Shown piece after piece: positions 53,361 through 62,790 of a DNA stretch of 64,000 nt. Origin of the DNA: Mucilaginibacter_A sp050955045 (GTDB lineage Bacteria; Bacteroidota; Bacteroidia; Sphingobacteriales; Sphingobacteriaceae); assembly GCA_050955045.1 (NCBI GenBank), contig JBPBQV010000033.1, positions 1-64,000 on the forward strand, given 5' to 3'. The position numbers and the translations under genes were made by a program. The first letter of the stretch is position 1, and each line of letters starts with the position of its first letter. The notes under the pieces are model-generated. The model was not told where the DNA came from. It saw nothing but the letters and a program-made list of their open reading frames with translations, and ran no database searches.

Positions 53361-55166
53361 ATGCTTAAGCAAACGCTGATTTTTCTTTTTTTTTACTGTA
53401 TAATAAGCACGCAAGCTACTGCACAAAATAAATCTGTACTTCGTCATCAGGATTCAGTCAGAAATGTCCGTCTGACTGGGTTATCTGAGCAGCTATATGC
53501 CTTGGAAAATACGGATAAAAGTGATTCATTCAGAAAAGCTGCCTTGTTACAGTTGCAAGAACTAAGACCTCAAGACAGCATAAAAATTTTCCGACTCTTA
53601 GCTTCACTAAAAGAATTGGAAATGACGGATTCGCTTAAAAAAAGTAGTCTGCTGGGAAAAGTGGATTCGCTTAGGCACCTTGCAGGGGGCTTTCCGGTAA
53701 CTCCTTTTGAAGAGCCACTGTTTAATATTTTTAGTCCTTCTGGTGGTTTTTCTCCCTTGGAACGAAGCCATGTTACGGACGAGAAGATCAAGAAAATCAC
53801 CCATGGCGAAATCTTTAACTCTGCTTGGCTAACTGTAAAACCTGCCGGTAATCAAATGGCAATTTTATACAAGGACCAGCCATTGATGGCCATCGACACT
53901 ACTGATGCCTTATGGATGAAAACTTCAAAAAACCATTTAGCACTTTCCTATCGAAACCGGATAGCTGGTGCAATTACCAGTCATCAAAAAGTTACCAGTT
54001 GGAAAACGTTTATGCGGGAAGCAGCCTTAGCACTATTGGTTATTCTAGTTTTAGCCTTGCTGATTTATTTAGTTAACCGGTTTTACAAAAAAGCTCGTTA
54101 TGCCATCAGGCAGCAGCGCGGAAAAAAGATTAAAGGAATTACGATCAATGGTTATGAGTTGATTAATGCCGGAATGCAGATTGATCTCCTGCTGGTGATT
54201 GCTAAACTTTTCAAATGGGCATTAATTGTTCTACTTGTTTACCTGGCTTTGCCCATTTTGTTTGGTCTTTTTCCCTGGACAAAGGGTATAGCAGGAACCC
54301 TTTTCGGGTACTTCTTAAATCCGGCTAAAAAGATTGTGCTGGGGGTATGGCATTACCTGCCGGATCTGTTCACCATTCTGGTCATCGTGACCGTCTTTCG
54401 ATATTTTCTTAAAGGGATAAATTATTTGAAAGAAGAAATCGAAAGTGGGGATTTGAAAATTGCCGGATTTTACCCGGATTGGGCAGAACCGACTTACCAG
54501 ATTATCCGCGTGCTGGTACTTGCTTTTATGATCATTGTCATTTTTCCTTATCTGCCCGGATCGGATTCGCTTGCCTTTAAAGGTGTTTCCGTTTTCTTGG
54601 GCGTGCTGTTTACGTTTGGTTCGGCAGGGCCACTGGGAAACGTTATTTCCGGAATCGTGCTAACGTATATGCGCCTTTTCAAACCAGGCGACAGGGTGAA
54701 AATAAATGATATAACTGGTGATATTGTAGAAGAAACGTTGCTCGTAGTCCGGATTAAAACGATCAAAAACGAGATCATTTCTATTCCTAATTCTACTATC
54801 TTAAGTAATCATACTATTAATTATAGTAGTGAGTCCGCACAGGACGGACTAGTGATTTATACGACCATCACCATGGGTTATGGAACCTCATGGCGCCAGG
54901 TACATGAGCTACTGATTAAAGCTGCACTTGTAACAGAATTTATTGAGCCTGCGCCTTCTCCCTTTGTATACCAGACCAGCTTGGACGATTATTATGTATC
55001 TTATCAAATCAATGCTTACACTAGGCAGCCCGGAAAACAGGACCTTATCTACTCTACACTCCATCAAAACATACAGGATACATTTAGTGAAGCAGGTTTG
55101 CAGCTTCTTTCACCGCATTATCGGGCATTTACTGGAGGAGAAATAAGACAAAAAAATATGAAGTAA
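53361..55166 (+). CDS. MscS-family mechanosensitive channel
   Basis: Membrane channel of about 601 residues from the ATG at 53361, where a signal peptide begins (LKQTLIFLFFYCIISTQATAQ). A periplasmic domain (about 22-215) with repeated RL...L...EL..TDS helices is followed by about five TM helices (215-435) and the MscS core: the pore-lining helix region FGSAGPLGNVISGIVLTYM near 430-450, the beta-domain MRLFKPGDRVKINDITGDIVEE and IISIPNSTILSNHTINYS, and a C-terminal alpha/beta part. Homologues release solutes at low osmolarity. Placed beside aqpZ, so probably part of an osmotic response set. Confidence 0.9.
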   Translation: MLKQTLIFLFFYCIISTQATAQNKSVLRHQDSVRNVRLTGLSEQLYALENTDKSDSFRKAALLQLQELRPQDSIKIFRLLASLKELEMTDSLKKSSLLGKVDSLRHLAGGFPVTPFEEPLFNIFSPSGGFSPLERSHVTDEKIKKITHGEIFNSAWLTVKPAGNQMAILYKDQPLMAIDTTDALWMKTSKNHLALSYRNRIAGAITSHQKVTSWKTFMREAALALLVILVLALLIYLVNRFYKKARYAIRQQRGKKIKGITINGYELINAGMQIDLLLVIAKLFKWALIVLLVYLALPILFGLFPWTKGIAGTLFGYFLNPAKKIVLGVWHYLPDLFTILVIVTVFRYFLKGINYLKEEIESGDLKIAGFYPDWAEPTYQIIRVLVLAFMIIVIFPYLPGSDSLAFKGVSVFLGVLFTFGSAGPLGNVISGIVLTYMRLFKPGDRVKINDITGDIVEETLLVVRIKTIKNEIISIPNSTILSNHTINYSSESAQDGLVIYTTITMGYGTSWRQVHELLIKAALVTEFIEPAPSPFVYQTSLDDYYVSYQINAYTRQPGKQDLIYSTLHQNIQDTFSEAGLQLLSPHYRAFTGGEIRQKNMK

Positions 55167-55258
55167 TTTGAATAGCTGACAATAAAAAAGTATCTATTGA
55201 AATGACACAGATGCAATGGTACTTTATCATTAAACCAGAGATGAATCATATCCCGATT

Positions 55259-57115
55259 CTATATCACTTTTGGTACGCTAAAGTAGAATACTGAACCTTT
55301 TCCTGGGGAACTGTTAAGTCCTATTTTCCCGCCTAGGCGTTTAACTAACTCGCAAGAGATATACAGGCCCAGTCCAAAACCGGAAATCATACCTCCACTG
55401 TAACTGTCCGTAACCCGGTAAAACCGTTCAAAGATACGCCCCTGCTTCTCTGGCGCGATGCCTAAACCAAAATCCTGCACACTGCAGCACACCTGCTGGT
55501 GCTGCTCCTGCACTTTAACAATAACTTTATCTTTTCCAGGTGAGTACTTAATGGCATTGGTAAGCAGGTTAGATAGGATCTGGCAAATCCTTTCTTTGTC
55601 GCCTATGCACGTAATTTCATTAGTATTTTCTATAATTAACTGATGTGTTCTGGTTGTTCGTTGGATTTCAGCTACGGTTTCTTCCACTATCTTTTCAAAA
55701 TAAAACTCTTCTTTACGTAAAGGTAATACCGGACTCTCGGCACGACCGGCTTCCAATAGATCATTTATAATGATATTTAGTCTGTTAATTTGTACAGTAA
55801 TGCGTTGAAGCATCATTGCAGTAGCAGGGTCAGCTGACTTGGAAAACTTCCTTTCTAGAATCTGCGTTTGGGCTTTGATCGAAGTGATTGGCGTTTTAAG
55901 TTCGTGGCTTACGGTACTGATAAACTCATCCTTGTGCCGTTCTACTTCTTTTCTGTTTGTAATATTTTTCATCATGCCCAGTATCCTGCAAGGATGGCCT
56001 GACTCATCATATTTGGTTTCGCCAAAAATTAGCAGCCAATGCATGCGCAAATCCGGTAATATCACCCTGCACTGTACTTCTAAAGTGCCACTTTTTAGAG
56101 CTTTTGTAAATGCCTGCCGTACCAGCTGTCGGTCTTCGGTATAAATCTGTTCAAAAAATAGCTGTTCTGATATGATCTCTGTAAAAGGCTGACCAAATAA
56201 TTCGGCTTGCTTTTCAGAACGGCGAATGGTGCAAGAGGCAATATCCATATCCCACACCCCCATACTGGCTGCGTTTATAGCTAACGTTAACTGTTCGTTC
56301 GTCTTTTTAAGCTTGCGGGCAAGACGTTTTAAACGGTTAAATAAAAGGATTAAAACCGGACTGCAGAACAGAGCTGTAGCTATTAGCAAAGAAAGGGCAC
56401 ATGTTCCCTTGGAAATATTTACGTTTTGGGTCACAAACCGGTAAAATGCAACCAGTAGGGGAACTGTACAAATAACGTAGGCGAACGTATAACTAATAAT
56501 TTTCCAACAGAAAAGCTCCCCGTTAATGACTACCATCCAGCCTTGCTGAGGTTGGTATAAAATTATTGCTACAGACAATAATAACAGTGCAGTCAGAATA
56601 CTGATTGCGGAACCAGCTGAAACCAATAGTGCATTCGCTAAAGCAGCATATGCCAGAAGAAATGCAATTAACGCTATTATTTGCGACGTCACATATCGTT
56701 TTAGGTAAAGCAGTAACAAGGCAATAGCCAGTAAGGAAAATCCGGAAGTTACCGGAAAAGAGTTACCCGGCAGGGGTATGGAAAGCAGTAAGTATCCGGT
56801 GTTTTTGGCAAAAATCTTTTGATAGCTGCCTAGCAACACCTGCAAGGTGTGCAGGAAAAAGATCAGAGCCGTAGTTATGGAAAGAATCATAACCAGTATT
56901 CTAGTCAGCCTGACCAGATTATGTTTCAAAGTAATAATACTTAGACTACTTAACGTCAGGATCAGCTCAGCAATGGTAGCAGCAGGGGCAATAGGGATAA
57001 TGCTGCTTTTAAAAACCTGAGTGCTCAAGATTTCAAACAAACCGGCAAACAGTAGGGTAACTGCCAGTGCTATGGAAATTCGCTGACACTCTTTGTTTGT
57101 AATGGTACTTAACAT
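55259..57115 (-). CDS. Membrane PAS sensor histidine kinase
   Basis: Inner-membrane kinase of 618 residues. The first 265 residues contain about eight hydrophobic helices (a MASE-like integral sensor; the exact family is not assigned). A PAS domain follows (AINAASMGVWDMDIASCTIRR, about 280-385), then HisKA with FISTVSHELKTPITSIKAQ (His near 404), and HATPase with LSNLLTNAIKYSPG, VQDFGLGIAPEKQGRIFERFYR and GFGLGLYISCELVKRLGGK. It resembles the kinase part of the CheB-CheR fusion at 43.9 kb. No regulator gene is adjacent. Confidence 0.9.
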   Translation of the reverse strand: MLSTITNKECQRISIALAVTLLFAGLFEILSTQVFKSSIIPIAPAATIAELILTLSSLSIITLKHNLVRLTRILVMILSITTALIFFLHTLQVLLGSYQKIFAKNTGYLLLSIPLPGNSFPVTSGFSLLAIALLLLYLKRYVTSQIIALIAFLLAYAALANALLVSAGSAISILTALLLLSVAIILYQPQQGWMVVINGELFCWKIISYTFAYVICTVPLLVAFYRFVTQNVNISKGTCALSLLIATALFCSPVLILLFNRLKRLARKLKKTNEQLTLAINAASMGVWDMDIASCTIRRSEKQAELFGQPFTEIISEQLFFEQIYTEDRQLVRQAFTKALKSGTLEVQCRVILPDLRMHWLLIFGETKYDESGHPCRILGMMKNITNRKEVERHKDEFISTVSHELKTPITSIKAQTQILERKFSKSADPATAMMLQRITVQINRLNIIINDLLEAGRAESPVLPLRKEEFYFEKIVEETVAEIQRTTRTHQLIIENTNEITCIGDKERICQILSNLLTNAIKYSPGKDKVIVKVQEQHQQVCCSVQDFGLGIAPEKQGRIFERFYRVTDSYSGGMISGFGLGLYISCELVKRLGGKIGLNSSPGKGSVFYFSVPKVI

Positions 57116-57413
57116 ATAAATAATACACTATTGGAAAGGCATGTAGATTGCTGTAATACATGTTATTAATTATAGAGGTTACAAATTTTTCTTTTTTAAG
57201 TTCGTTGGATCATACAACACAAAAAATTTAGGACGCAAACCTGACCTATAAATGTTCTCTTTACTTTCACATCGCTACATGCTTACATTTAAAAGGTAAT
57301 GTATCAATTGCTAATTTGAAGATTAAAATAATTGTTATTGTAGAAGCGTCCTATATAATTTCTTTACTCAACATAATGAAAGTTATAAAGCAAATACATT
57401 CAAACTGTTTAAT

Positions 57414-57505
57414 AAGAATGATTATGTTAAGCTAAATTTATCCCCTCATAAACAACTTTAAAATGCCAGACTGGTAGGCCATAAAAAGAGTAGGAAAATT
57501 TTATT
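57414..57505. repeat. Dispersed ~85-bp repeat family, copy C
   Basis: AATGATTATGTTAAG, TAAATTTATC, CATAAACAACTTTAAAATGC, GACTGGTAGGCCATAAAA and GAGTAGGAAAATT align along the length of copy B. It lies in the 0.5-kb spacer between the kinase start and the receptor's 3' end; nothing else is visible there. Confidence 0.6.
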
Positions 57506-57617
57506 AATAGTTTATCGAAAGCACTATAAATCAAGAATTAAAAACAAATAAATCTGTTTGCGTTACACTGGACGTAAAACAATACTTCTACAAGGTACTT
57601 TATTCTTGTCATATACT

Positions 57618-60062
57618 TCAATTATTACTGCTACTGGTTTTATCATCATTACTAATGCTACGCTTATTCTTCTTGATGTCGCTGTTTAACCCACCGAACT
57701 TATAAACCAAGCTGAGGTTAAATCCGCGGTAATAACTGTTATTGGTATTAGACTGATAGAACTGATCTGTGCTGCTGTACTGGGTAAAAGCATACCGCTT
57801 TTGAAAAGGATTAGTTAGGGTCCCAGTGAGGGTAAGCTTTTTTTCAAAAAGACTTTTAGCTGCATTGAAGTAAGAATATGCGTAGTCTTTGGAGCTGCCC
57901 TGCAGAGTGATATACCTACGGTTATAACCTCCGGACAAACCCAGCTGCCAGCCATCAGCTGGCTTGTAGCTCAGACTGCCGAAGGTATTGGTGCGTGGCC
58001 CTTGGTTTTGGTAATAAATGCTGTTCACATAACCACTGATCCACACATAAAAGATATTGGTATTGAGCGTAAAGTTCAGCTTCTTGCCAATCGGCAGGTT
58101 GTCATTAAAGTCGAGCCTTGCAATCCGGTTGGTGCCCACGTTGGCATACGTATTTTCACTTAAAGTATCGGACAGGAGCCTGGTTACGTATTGGATGGCA
58201 TTACCCGTATAAAAGTAGCTGGCTTTAATGTTAAACGTGTTATTACCTGCTTTTGAATAATTTAATTCTAGCAAATAACTTAGCACAGGACGAAGCGCAG
58301 GGTTACCACTACTAATAATCTGCGGGTTTGATCTATCTACAAAAGGGTTGAGCTGATAAATGCCTGGCCTTTCCAAGCGGTTGGTATAACCCAGGGTCAG
58401 GCTTTGGTTGTATTTAAACCTGCGCTGCAAAGACAGAGAAGGCACTACGTTGAAATAGTTCATGTCCAATGAGCTGCCACTAGTCGCAAAATCTGCATCT
58501 ACATGGGTATGCTCCAGACGTGCCCCGGCTTTAACTGTAAAACTGGTCAGCTGATAAGTATAAGAATTATATAAACTGAGCACGTTCTGATGGTAAGTGA
58601 AATTATTACGGCGCGATGGGTCGTCCGCAAAGGTGCTTTCACCGTTCAGCATCATACGGTTCTGGGCTGCAGATTCACTAAAGTTGTTCCTGAAAATACC
58701 TTTAGCTCCGGCCTCAACAGTTAACTTTCCTACTGGCTGCACGTAATCAAGTTGCAGTGTATGCTCCCTGGTACCTGCATCGTTCTGCTGGTTATAATCA
58801 GGCGCAGTGTAGTTTAACTGGTTCACTGTGGCTATATTGCTGTAATCCTTATTCTGATAGCCAGAGTAACGGTAAGAGCCGGTCAGTAGCTGATTCTTGT
58901 TTCGCTTAAAGCCCAGCTGGTAGTTCAAGCTTAGGTCGGTACCCTTATAGCCGTAACTTTCATCATTAAGCAGGTTGTAACGCTGGGGAACTGCACCCGC
59001 AGACTGGCTGCTAAACTGCGTAAAGTAGTCTGAGTAGGAATTATAATGACCTTTATTGTAATTGATGGCAGCTGTAAGCAGGTTCAATGTATCGATCTCG
59101 TAGCTTAATTCGGCACTGCCATAAACGTTATTTCCCTTGTTGCTTCGATCACCCTGCTGACTGAACCGGGAAGCATAAGGCGCAAAAGTTTCCCGGTAAT
59201 TGGAACGGCCAGAAATAGTTTTGAGCTGGTTACCTTCTCCAAAGGAAACTGAAATACCAAATTTGCCTTTCTTGTAAGTTCCATTTAAATAGGCTCCCGG
59301 TCCCCAGGGGAAATTGTAACGTGCTGTTGCTGTCCCGCTATAACCGTCAGCTGTCTTTTTAGTCGTGATGATATTGATGATTCCTGCAAGCCCTTCACTA
59401 TCATATTTGGCAGGAGGCGTGGTAATGACTTCGATCCGCTGAACGCTGTTTGCCGGCATCGAGCGCAAAACGTCTTTGGGGTTGTTAGTCATCAGGGCAG
59501 AAGATTTGCCGTTGATAAAAATCCGGTAGCTTCCGCTTCCCTGCAACTGGATATTATCATCGCCATCCACCGTTATTAGGGGAACTTTACGTAGTATCTC
59601 CATGACCGTTAGCCCTTTACTGTCGCCGTCCGCCTGTACGTCATAGCTTAATCGGTCTATTTCTTGTTTGATGAGCGGTTTTGCAGCTGTAATGGATATG
59701 CCTTTTAGCTCACTTGTTGTAGCTGATAATTCTATTGTCCCCAGATCTGCTGCTTGTACGTTATTCCAGGCTGAGGCTGGTATCACAATGCTTTTGCTTC
59801 GGTAACCAACGGATGCAACAGAGAGCTGGTAGGATTTAACCGGTAAACCATTAAACTGAAAGATTCCATTATCTTTAGTCAGTCCACTTTTGGTCAGCCG
59901 CTTCGTAACAGAATCTTTCAAAGTTAGGGTAACATATCCCAAAGGCTTATTCGTGATAGAATCGGTGACCATACCCTTAACACTGTTTTTATCAGCTATT
60001 TTTTGAGCAAAAGCGGTGGCAGCCAAACAGCAGTAGAATGCTGATAGTAATAGTTTTTTCAT
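57618..60062 (-). CDS. Outer-membrane beta-barrel (TonB-receptor-like) protein
   Basis: Outer-membrane protein of 814 residues from the ATG at 60062, where a signal peptide begins (KKLLLSAFYCCLAATAFAQ). Order: carboxypeptidase-regulatory-like domain (VKGMVTDSITNKPLGYVTLTL, about 22-110), plug domain (MEILRKVPLITVDGDDNIQLQGSGSYRIFING, then SVQRIEVITTPPAKYDSEGLAGIINIIT, about 150-230) and a beta-barrel of the OMP_b-brl_3 type (e.g. GYTNRLERPGIYQLNPFVDRSNPQ). It has no TonB-box or SusD partner visible. The substrate is unknown. A near copy of the repeat word is in the signal-proximal codons (59982-59993). Confidence 0.87.
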   Translation of the reverse strand: MKKLLLSAFYCCLAATAFAQKIADKNSVKGMVTDSITNKPLGYVTLTLKDSVTKRLTKSGLTKDNGIFQFNGLPVKSYQLSVASVGYRSKSIVIPASAWNNVQAADLGTIELSATTSELKGISITAAKPLIKQEIDRLSYDVQADGDSKGLTVMEILRKVPLITVDGDDNIQLQGSGSYRIFINGKSSALMTNNPKDVLRSMPANSVQRIEVITTPPAKYDSEGLAGIINIITTKKTADGYSGTATARYNFPWGPGAYLNGTYKKGKFGISVSFGEGNQLKTISGRSNYRETFAPYASRFSQQGDRSNKGNNVYGSAELSYEIDTLNLLTAAINYNKGHYNSYSDYFTQFSSQSAGAVPQRYNLLNDESYGYKGTDLSLNYQLGFKRNKNQLLTGSYRYSGYQNKDYSNIATVNQLNYTAPDYNQQNDAGTREHTLQLDYVQPVGKLTVEAGAKGIFRNNFSESAAQNRMMLNGESTFADDPSRRNNFTYHQNVLSLYNSYTYQLTSFTVKAGARLEHTHVDADFATSGSSLDMNYFNVVPSLSLQRRFKYNQSLTLGYTNRLERPGIYQLNPFVDRSNPQIISSGNPALRPVLSYLLELNYSKAGNNTFNIKASYFYTGNAIQYVTRLLSDTLSENTYANVGTNRIARLDFNDNLPIGKKLNFTLNTNIFYVWISGYVNSIYYQNQGPRTNTFGSLSYKPADGWQLGLSGGYNRRYITLQGSSKDYAYSYFNAAKSLFEKKLTLTGTLTNPFQKRYAFTQYSSTDQFYQSNTNNSYYRGFNLSLVYKFGGLNSDIKKNKRSISNDDKTSSSNN

Positions 60063-60160
60063 AAGCAGAGCGTATTGTGTTACAAAGCCAAGCCTGGGAA
60101 GCATCGCTGTCTTGCTTGCAACGGTTTAATCTAGAGTCGGGTTTATTTAGGCAATCAATT

Positions 60161-61504
60161 CTAATTGAAATTAACGCCAGAGTAGTTCGAGCGGATAGTT
60201 ATTTTATTATCCGAGCTGGCTTTACCTACGTAACCTTTGTAATTTTTTGTGGAGTTATAACGTTGACTGCCATTGCTTTCTGGCTGAGCCTGAACTTTTA
60301 CAAAATCGTCGTTGTGGCTGAACCGGCCATAAGTTGCAGTTATATCGAAAATGAAATTTTCCGAACCATTCAGACCAAGAAAAACTTTAGTGTAGTTGGC
60401 ATCAATATCCAAGTTTTTCAGGTCTTTATCGATACTGTTTATTTTCAAACCAGAACCATATTGCATCTTGATATTGGCACCGGATTTCAGTCGGTCAATA
60501 TTCACCGGAGAAAAACCAATTACTGCTTTTAAGTTGTTAGCCGTACCAATTTTAAGATTGCCATAATTAAACTTCAAAGTTCCGCCATTCAAAGTTCCGA
60601 TACTGGCACCAGTATAATTCAATCGCAACTCATTAGCCTCATTGTTCAGCTCTTTTGCGGTAAAACTTCCATAATTGTTACTAACAATAACCGGCCCTTC
60701 CAAATCAGGCAAAACCACTGAACCGTAACTGTTGGTAATGCTCAATGCGTTTTTTACCGGCATAAAAACAGTATAGTTTATTATGATTTTACGGCGAACA
60801 TTATTGCGACTTGAACCAAAAAATCCGTTACTTCTGTTTTGCTCGGTAATGTTAGTTTTGAAGGAAACGCCCGATTGATCCTGCGAAGAAGCAATATCCA
60901 CAGCATCTAGCAATTTCTTTGTATCTCCTTCATTTTCAGTTCCTACAATAATTTCCACATCAATCTTAAACTCTTTTTTGTTCCAGGTATTTACCGTAAC
61001 TTTTCCATATTGATTACTGATAGTCAGCTTATCGTTTTTATCAGCTGGGTAGCTTTTGCTAAAGGTTTTTGTTTTTTCAATTAGCTTTTCCTGCTGAAAT
61101 CTTTTTTTAGAATCAAGACCGGTAATGTTTAGATTATTAAAGTTAAAATCATTCAGACTACCAATATTTGCATGGATATTATTGCTTAAACTACGGCTTA
61201 ACGAACGCAAACTATCCACCCAAACAAAATTTTGCGTGCTGTCAAAAGTTTGTAAACGCAACTTTTTTAAGCTCTCTGCATTTTTTTTCAGCGTTTCAGT
61301 TATGTGCTTTTGTTGTAAACTTCGCATCTGACTTTGCAGTTCACGCATGTTTTGCTGCAAATCTTTCATTTGCTGCTGATAATTTTTTTGCTGTGCTGAA
61401 TCCAGTTTCTTCGGAGAAACAGATTCCTGCTGCGCCATACTTTGCTGAAAAAGTAGTGCTAAAAGAAGCATCAAAACGCCAGTTTTATATATTCTTTGTT
61501 TCAT
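60161..61504 (-). CDS. Exported DUF4097-like beta-strand repeat protein
   Basis: Exported protein of 447 residues. A signal peptide (KQRIYKTGVLMLLLALLFQQSMAQ) is followed by a coiled-coil-like Gln-rich stretch (QQMKDLQQNMRELQSQMRSLQQKH, residues 43-67 in heptads) and then a beta-helix-like domain of repeats of the type ITNSYGSVVLPDLEGPVIVSNNYGSFTAKEL, as in DUF4097 adhesin-like proteins. Function unknown. It overlaps the anti-sigma-like gene by 20 bp and is the last gene of a sigma / membrane protein / adhesin-like operon. A copy of the repeat word lies in its signal-peptide codons. Confidence 0.75.
   Translation of the reverse strand: MKQRIYKTGVLMLLLALLFQQSMAQQESVSPKKLDSAQQKNYQQQMKDLQQNMRELQSQMRSLQQKHITETLKKNAESLKKLRLQTFDSTQNFVWVDSLRSLSRSLSNNIHANIGSLNDFNFNNLNITGLDSKKRFQQEKLIEKTKTFSKSYPADKNDKLTISNQYGKVTVNTWNKKEFKIDVEIIVGTENEGDTKKLLDAVDIASSQDQSGVSFKTNITEQNRSNGFFGSSRNNVRRKIIINYTVFMPVKNALSITNSYGSVVLPDLEGPVIVSNNYGSFTAKELNNEANELRLNYTGASIGTLNGGTLKFNYGNLKIGTANNLKAVIGFSPVNIDRLKSGANIKMQYGSGLKINSIDKDLKNLDIDANYTKVFLGLNGSENFIFDITATYGRFSHNDDFVKVQAQPESNGSQRYNSTKNYKGYVGKASSDNKITIRSNYSGVNFN
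61458..61471 (+). repeat. Repeat word in signal-peptide codons
   Basis: GCTAAAAGAAGCAT, two bases off the consensus, in the codons for MLLLAL of the DUF4097-like protein. Near copies also lie at 60761-60774 (CATAAAAACAGTAT) in the same gene. Confidence 0.55.
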
Positions 61505-62042
61505 CTTGGATTTGCTTTTTACTTTGATTATATTCTTCTATTACCTGCAGCTGCTGGTTAAGCAACTCGGTTTGTACTTTTAGATTCCTGATCATCGCCC
61601 GCAAAACCCTTTCCTGGTTTGGGCTGTTCCGCAGTTCCTGGTTTAGTTTTTTGTAGGATTGATCCATATTAATCAATACCGAATTAAACTTCTGGTACAA
61701 CTCCGGATCGGTTTTGGCAATCGCTTTCAATTCCATCCGTTTGCTTTCTACTTCGGATGCGTAGCGAATTTGCTGCTGCGCGTATTCCGGGTTAATCTGC
61801 GCCAAATCAACCGGCTGTTGATGCTGTTTTTGCAGATAAAAAATAAAGCCGGCAGCCATTACCAAAACAATCCCGGCGGCAACACGCAACACAAAACCCA
61901 GCGAAAAGCTTTTTTTAGGTTTGATAGTTTTAACTTCTGCCGGCAAACTTTTTTCTATTTTTTGCCATAAATCAGCATCTGGTTCGTGGTCATCAAAATC
62001 AGGTTTGTTTTGTCTGATAAAATCCTCTAATCGCTTACTCAT
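61485..62042 (-). CDS. Anti-sigma-factor-like membrane protein
   Basis: Single-pass membrane protein of 185 residues. The cytoplasmic N-terminal part (about 1-50, SKRLEDFIRQNKPDFDDHEPDADLW) is acidic, one TM helix spans about 48-68 (FVLRVAAGIVLVMAAGFIFYLQ), and the rest (about 70-185) is a periplasmic helical, Gln-rich coiled coil. It overlaps the sigma gene by four bases (ATGA). Position and topology fit an anti-sigma factor, but no zinc-finger or FecR domain is seen, so the role is inferred from context. Confidence 0.7.
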   Translation of the reverse strand: MSKRLEDFIRQNKPDFDDHEPDADLWQKIEKSLPAEVKTIKPKKSFSLGFVLRVAAGIVLVMAAGFIFYLQKQHQQPVDLAQINPEYAQQQIRYASEVESKRMELKAIAKTDPELYQKFNSVLINMDQSYKKLNQELRNSPNQERVLRAMIRNLKVQTELLNQQLQVIEEYNQSKKQIQDETKNI

Positions 62043-62596
62043 TTCAAATGTCCTTTCTGTTTTAATAGCTCAATCAGCTTTCTTTTCGCCCGTAAAAATT
62101 GTGTGCGTGATGAATTTACGCTGATGCCCAAAACCTGCCCAATTTCTTCATGATCATAACCTTCCAGTAAAAACAGCGAAATAATAATCCGGGAAGCTTC
62201 CGGTAAAAGCAGCATAGCTTCTTTTATGCGCTCTATTTTATATTCCGTTTCGTCCTCGTCCGGTTCTTCTTCGGCCAGATGCTCCATATTGGTTTCATCC
62301 AGATCCACAAATTCCGCTCTTCGTTTCCGTAGAAAACTAATGGAACGATGGATCACGATCTGCTTCATCCAGGCGCCAAAAGTGGTTTCCTGCCTGAAAT
62401 CTTTTATCCGTGAAAACGCATCCAGAAAAGATTCCTGCAAAACGTCATTGGCTTCGTCCAGATCGTTCACAATGCGGAAAGCCACATTGTACATCGCTTT
62501 AGAATATAGCTTGTACAGCTCATAATGAGCAGCTTTGTTGCCCTGTTTGCATCTGGCAACCAGATCGAAATGTTTATCGGTAAAAACGGCTTCCAA
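62039..62596 (-). CDS. ECF RNA polymerase sigma factor (sigma-70 family)
   Basis: ECF-type sigma factor of 185 residues. Region 2 (about 10-85: LVARCKQGNKAAHYELYKLYS, NVAFRIVNDLDEANDVLQESFLDAF) and region 4 (about 125-180: LPEASRIIISLFLLEGYDHEEIGQVLGIS with the SVNSSRTQFLRAKRKL helix) are both clear. The start codon appears to be TTG (62596): no in-frame ATG precedes region 2, an upstream stop lies close, and the first internal Met is in region 2. It overlaps the anti-sigma-like gene by four bases. Next to no SusC gene, so not a glycan-type ECF/FecR system. Confidence 0.9.
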   Translation of the reverse strand: MEAVFTDKHFDLVARCKQGNKAAHYELYKLYSKAMYNVAFRIVNDLDEANDVLQESFLDAFSRIKDFRQETTFGAWMKQIVIHRSISFLRKRRAEFVDLDETNMEHLAEEEPDEDETEYKIERIKEAMLLLPEASRIIISLFLLEGYDHEEIGQVLGISVNSSRTQFLRAKRKLIELLKQKGHLK

Positions 62597-62790
62597 TGTA
62601 TTTAGCTTTCATATCAACTGACGCAGGCTTTTTTTAAACGTTACACTTTTAGGTTAAAAAAGAAGCAAAACATAAAAACACCGAGATTGCTATTTTATAT
62701 GAATAGATTTTGATCCGGTAAACGTAGATCGAAGAAACAGGAGAGTATGGCTTTTTCTTTTGTTCTTAAGCAGATAGCAAGTTTTAAATT

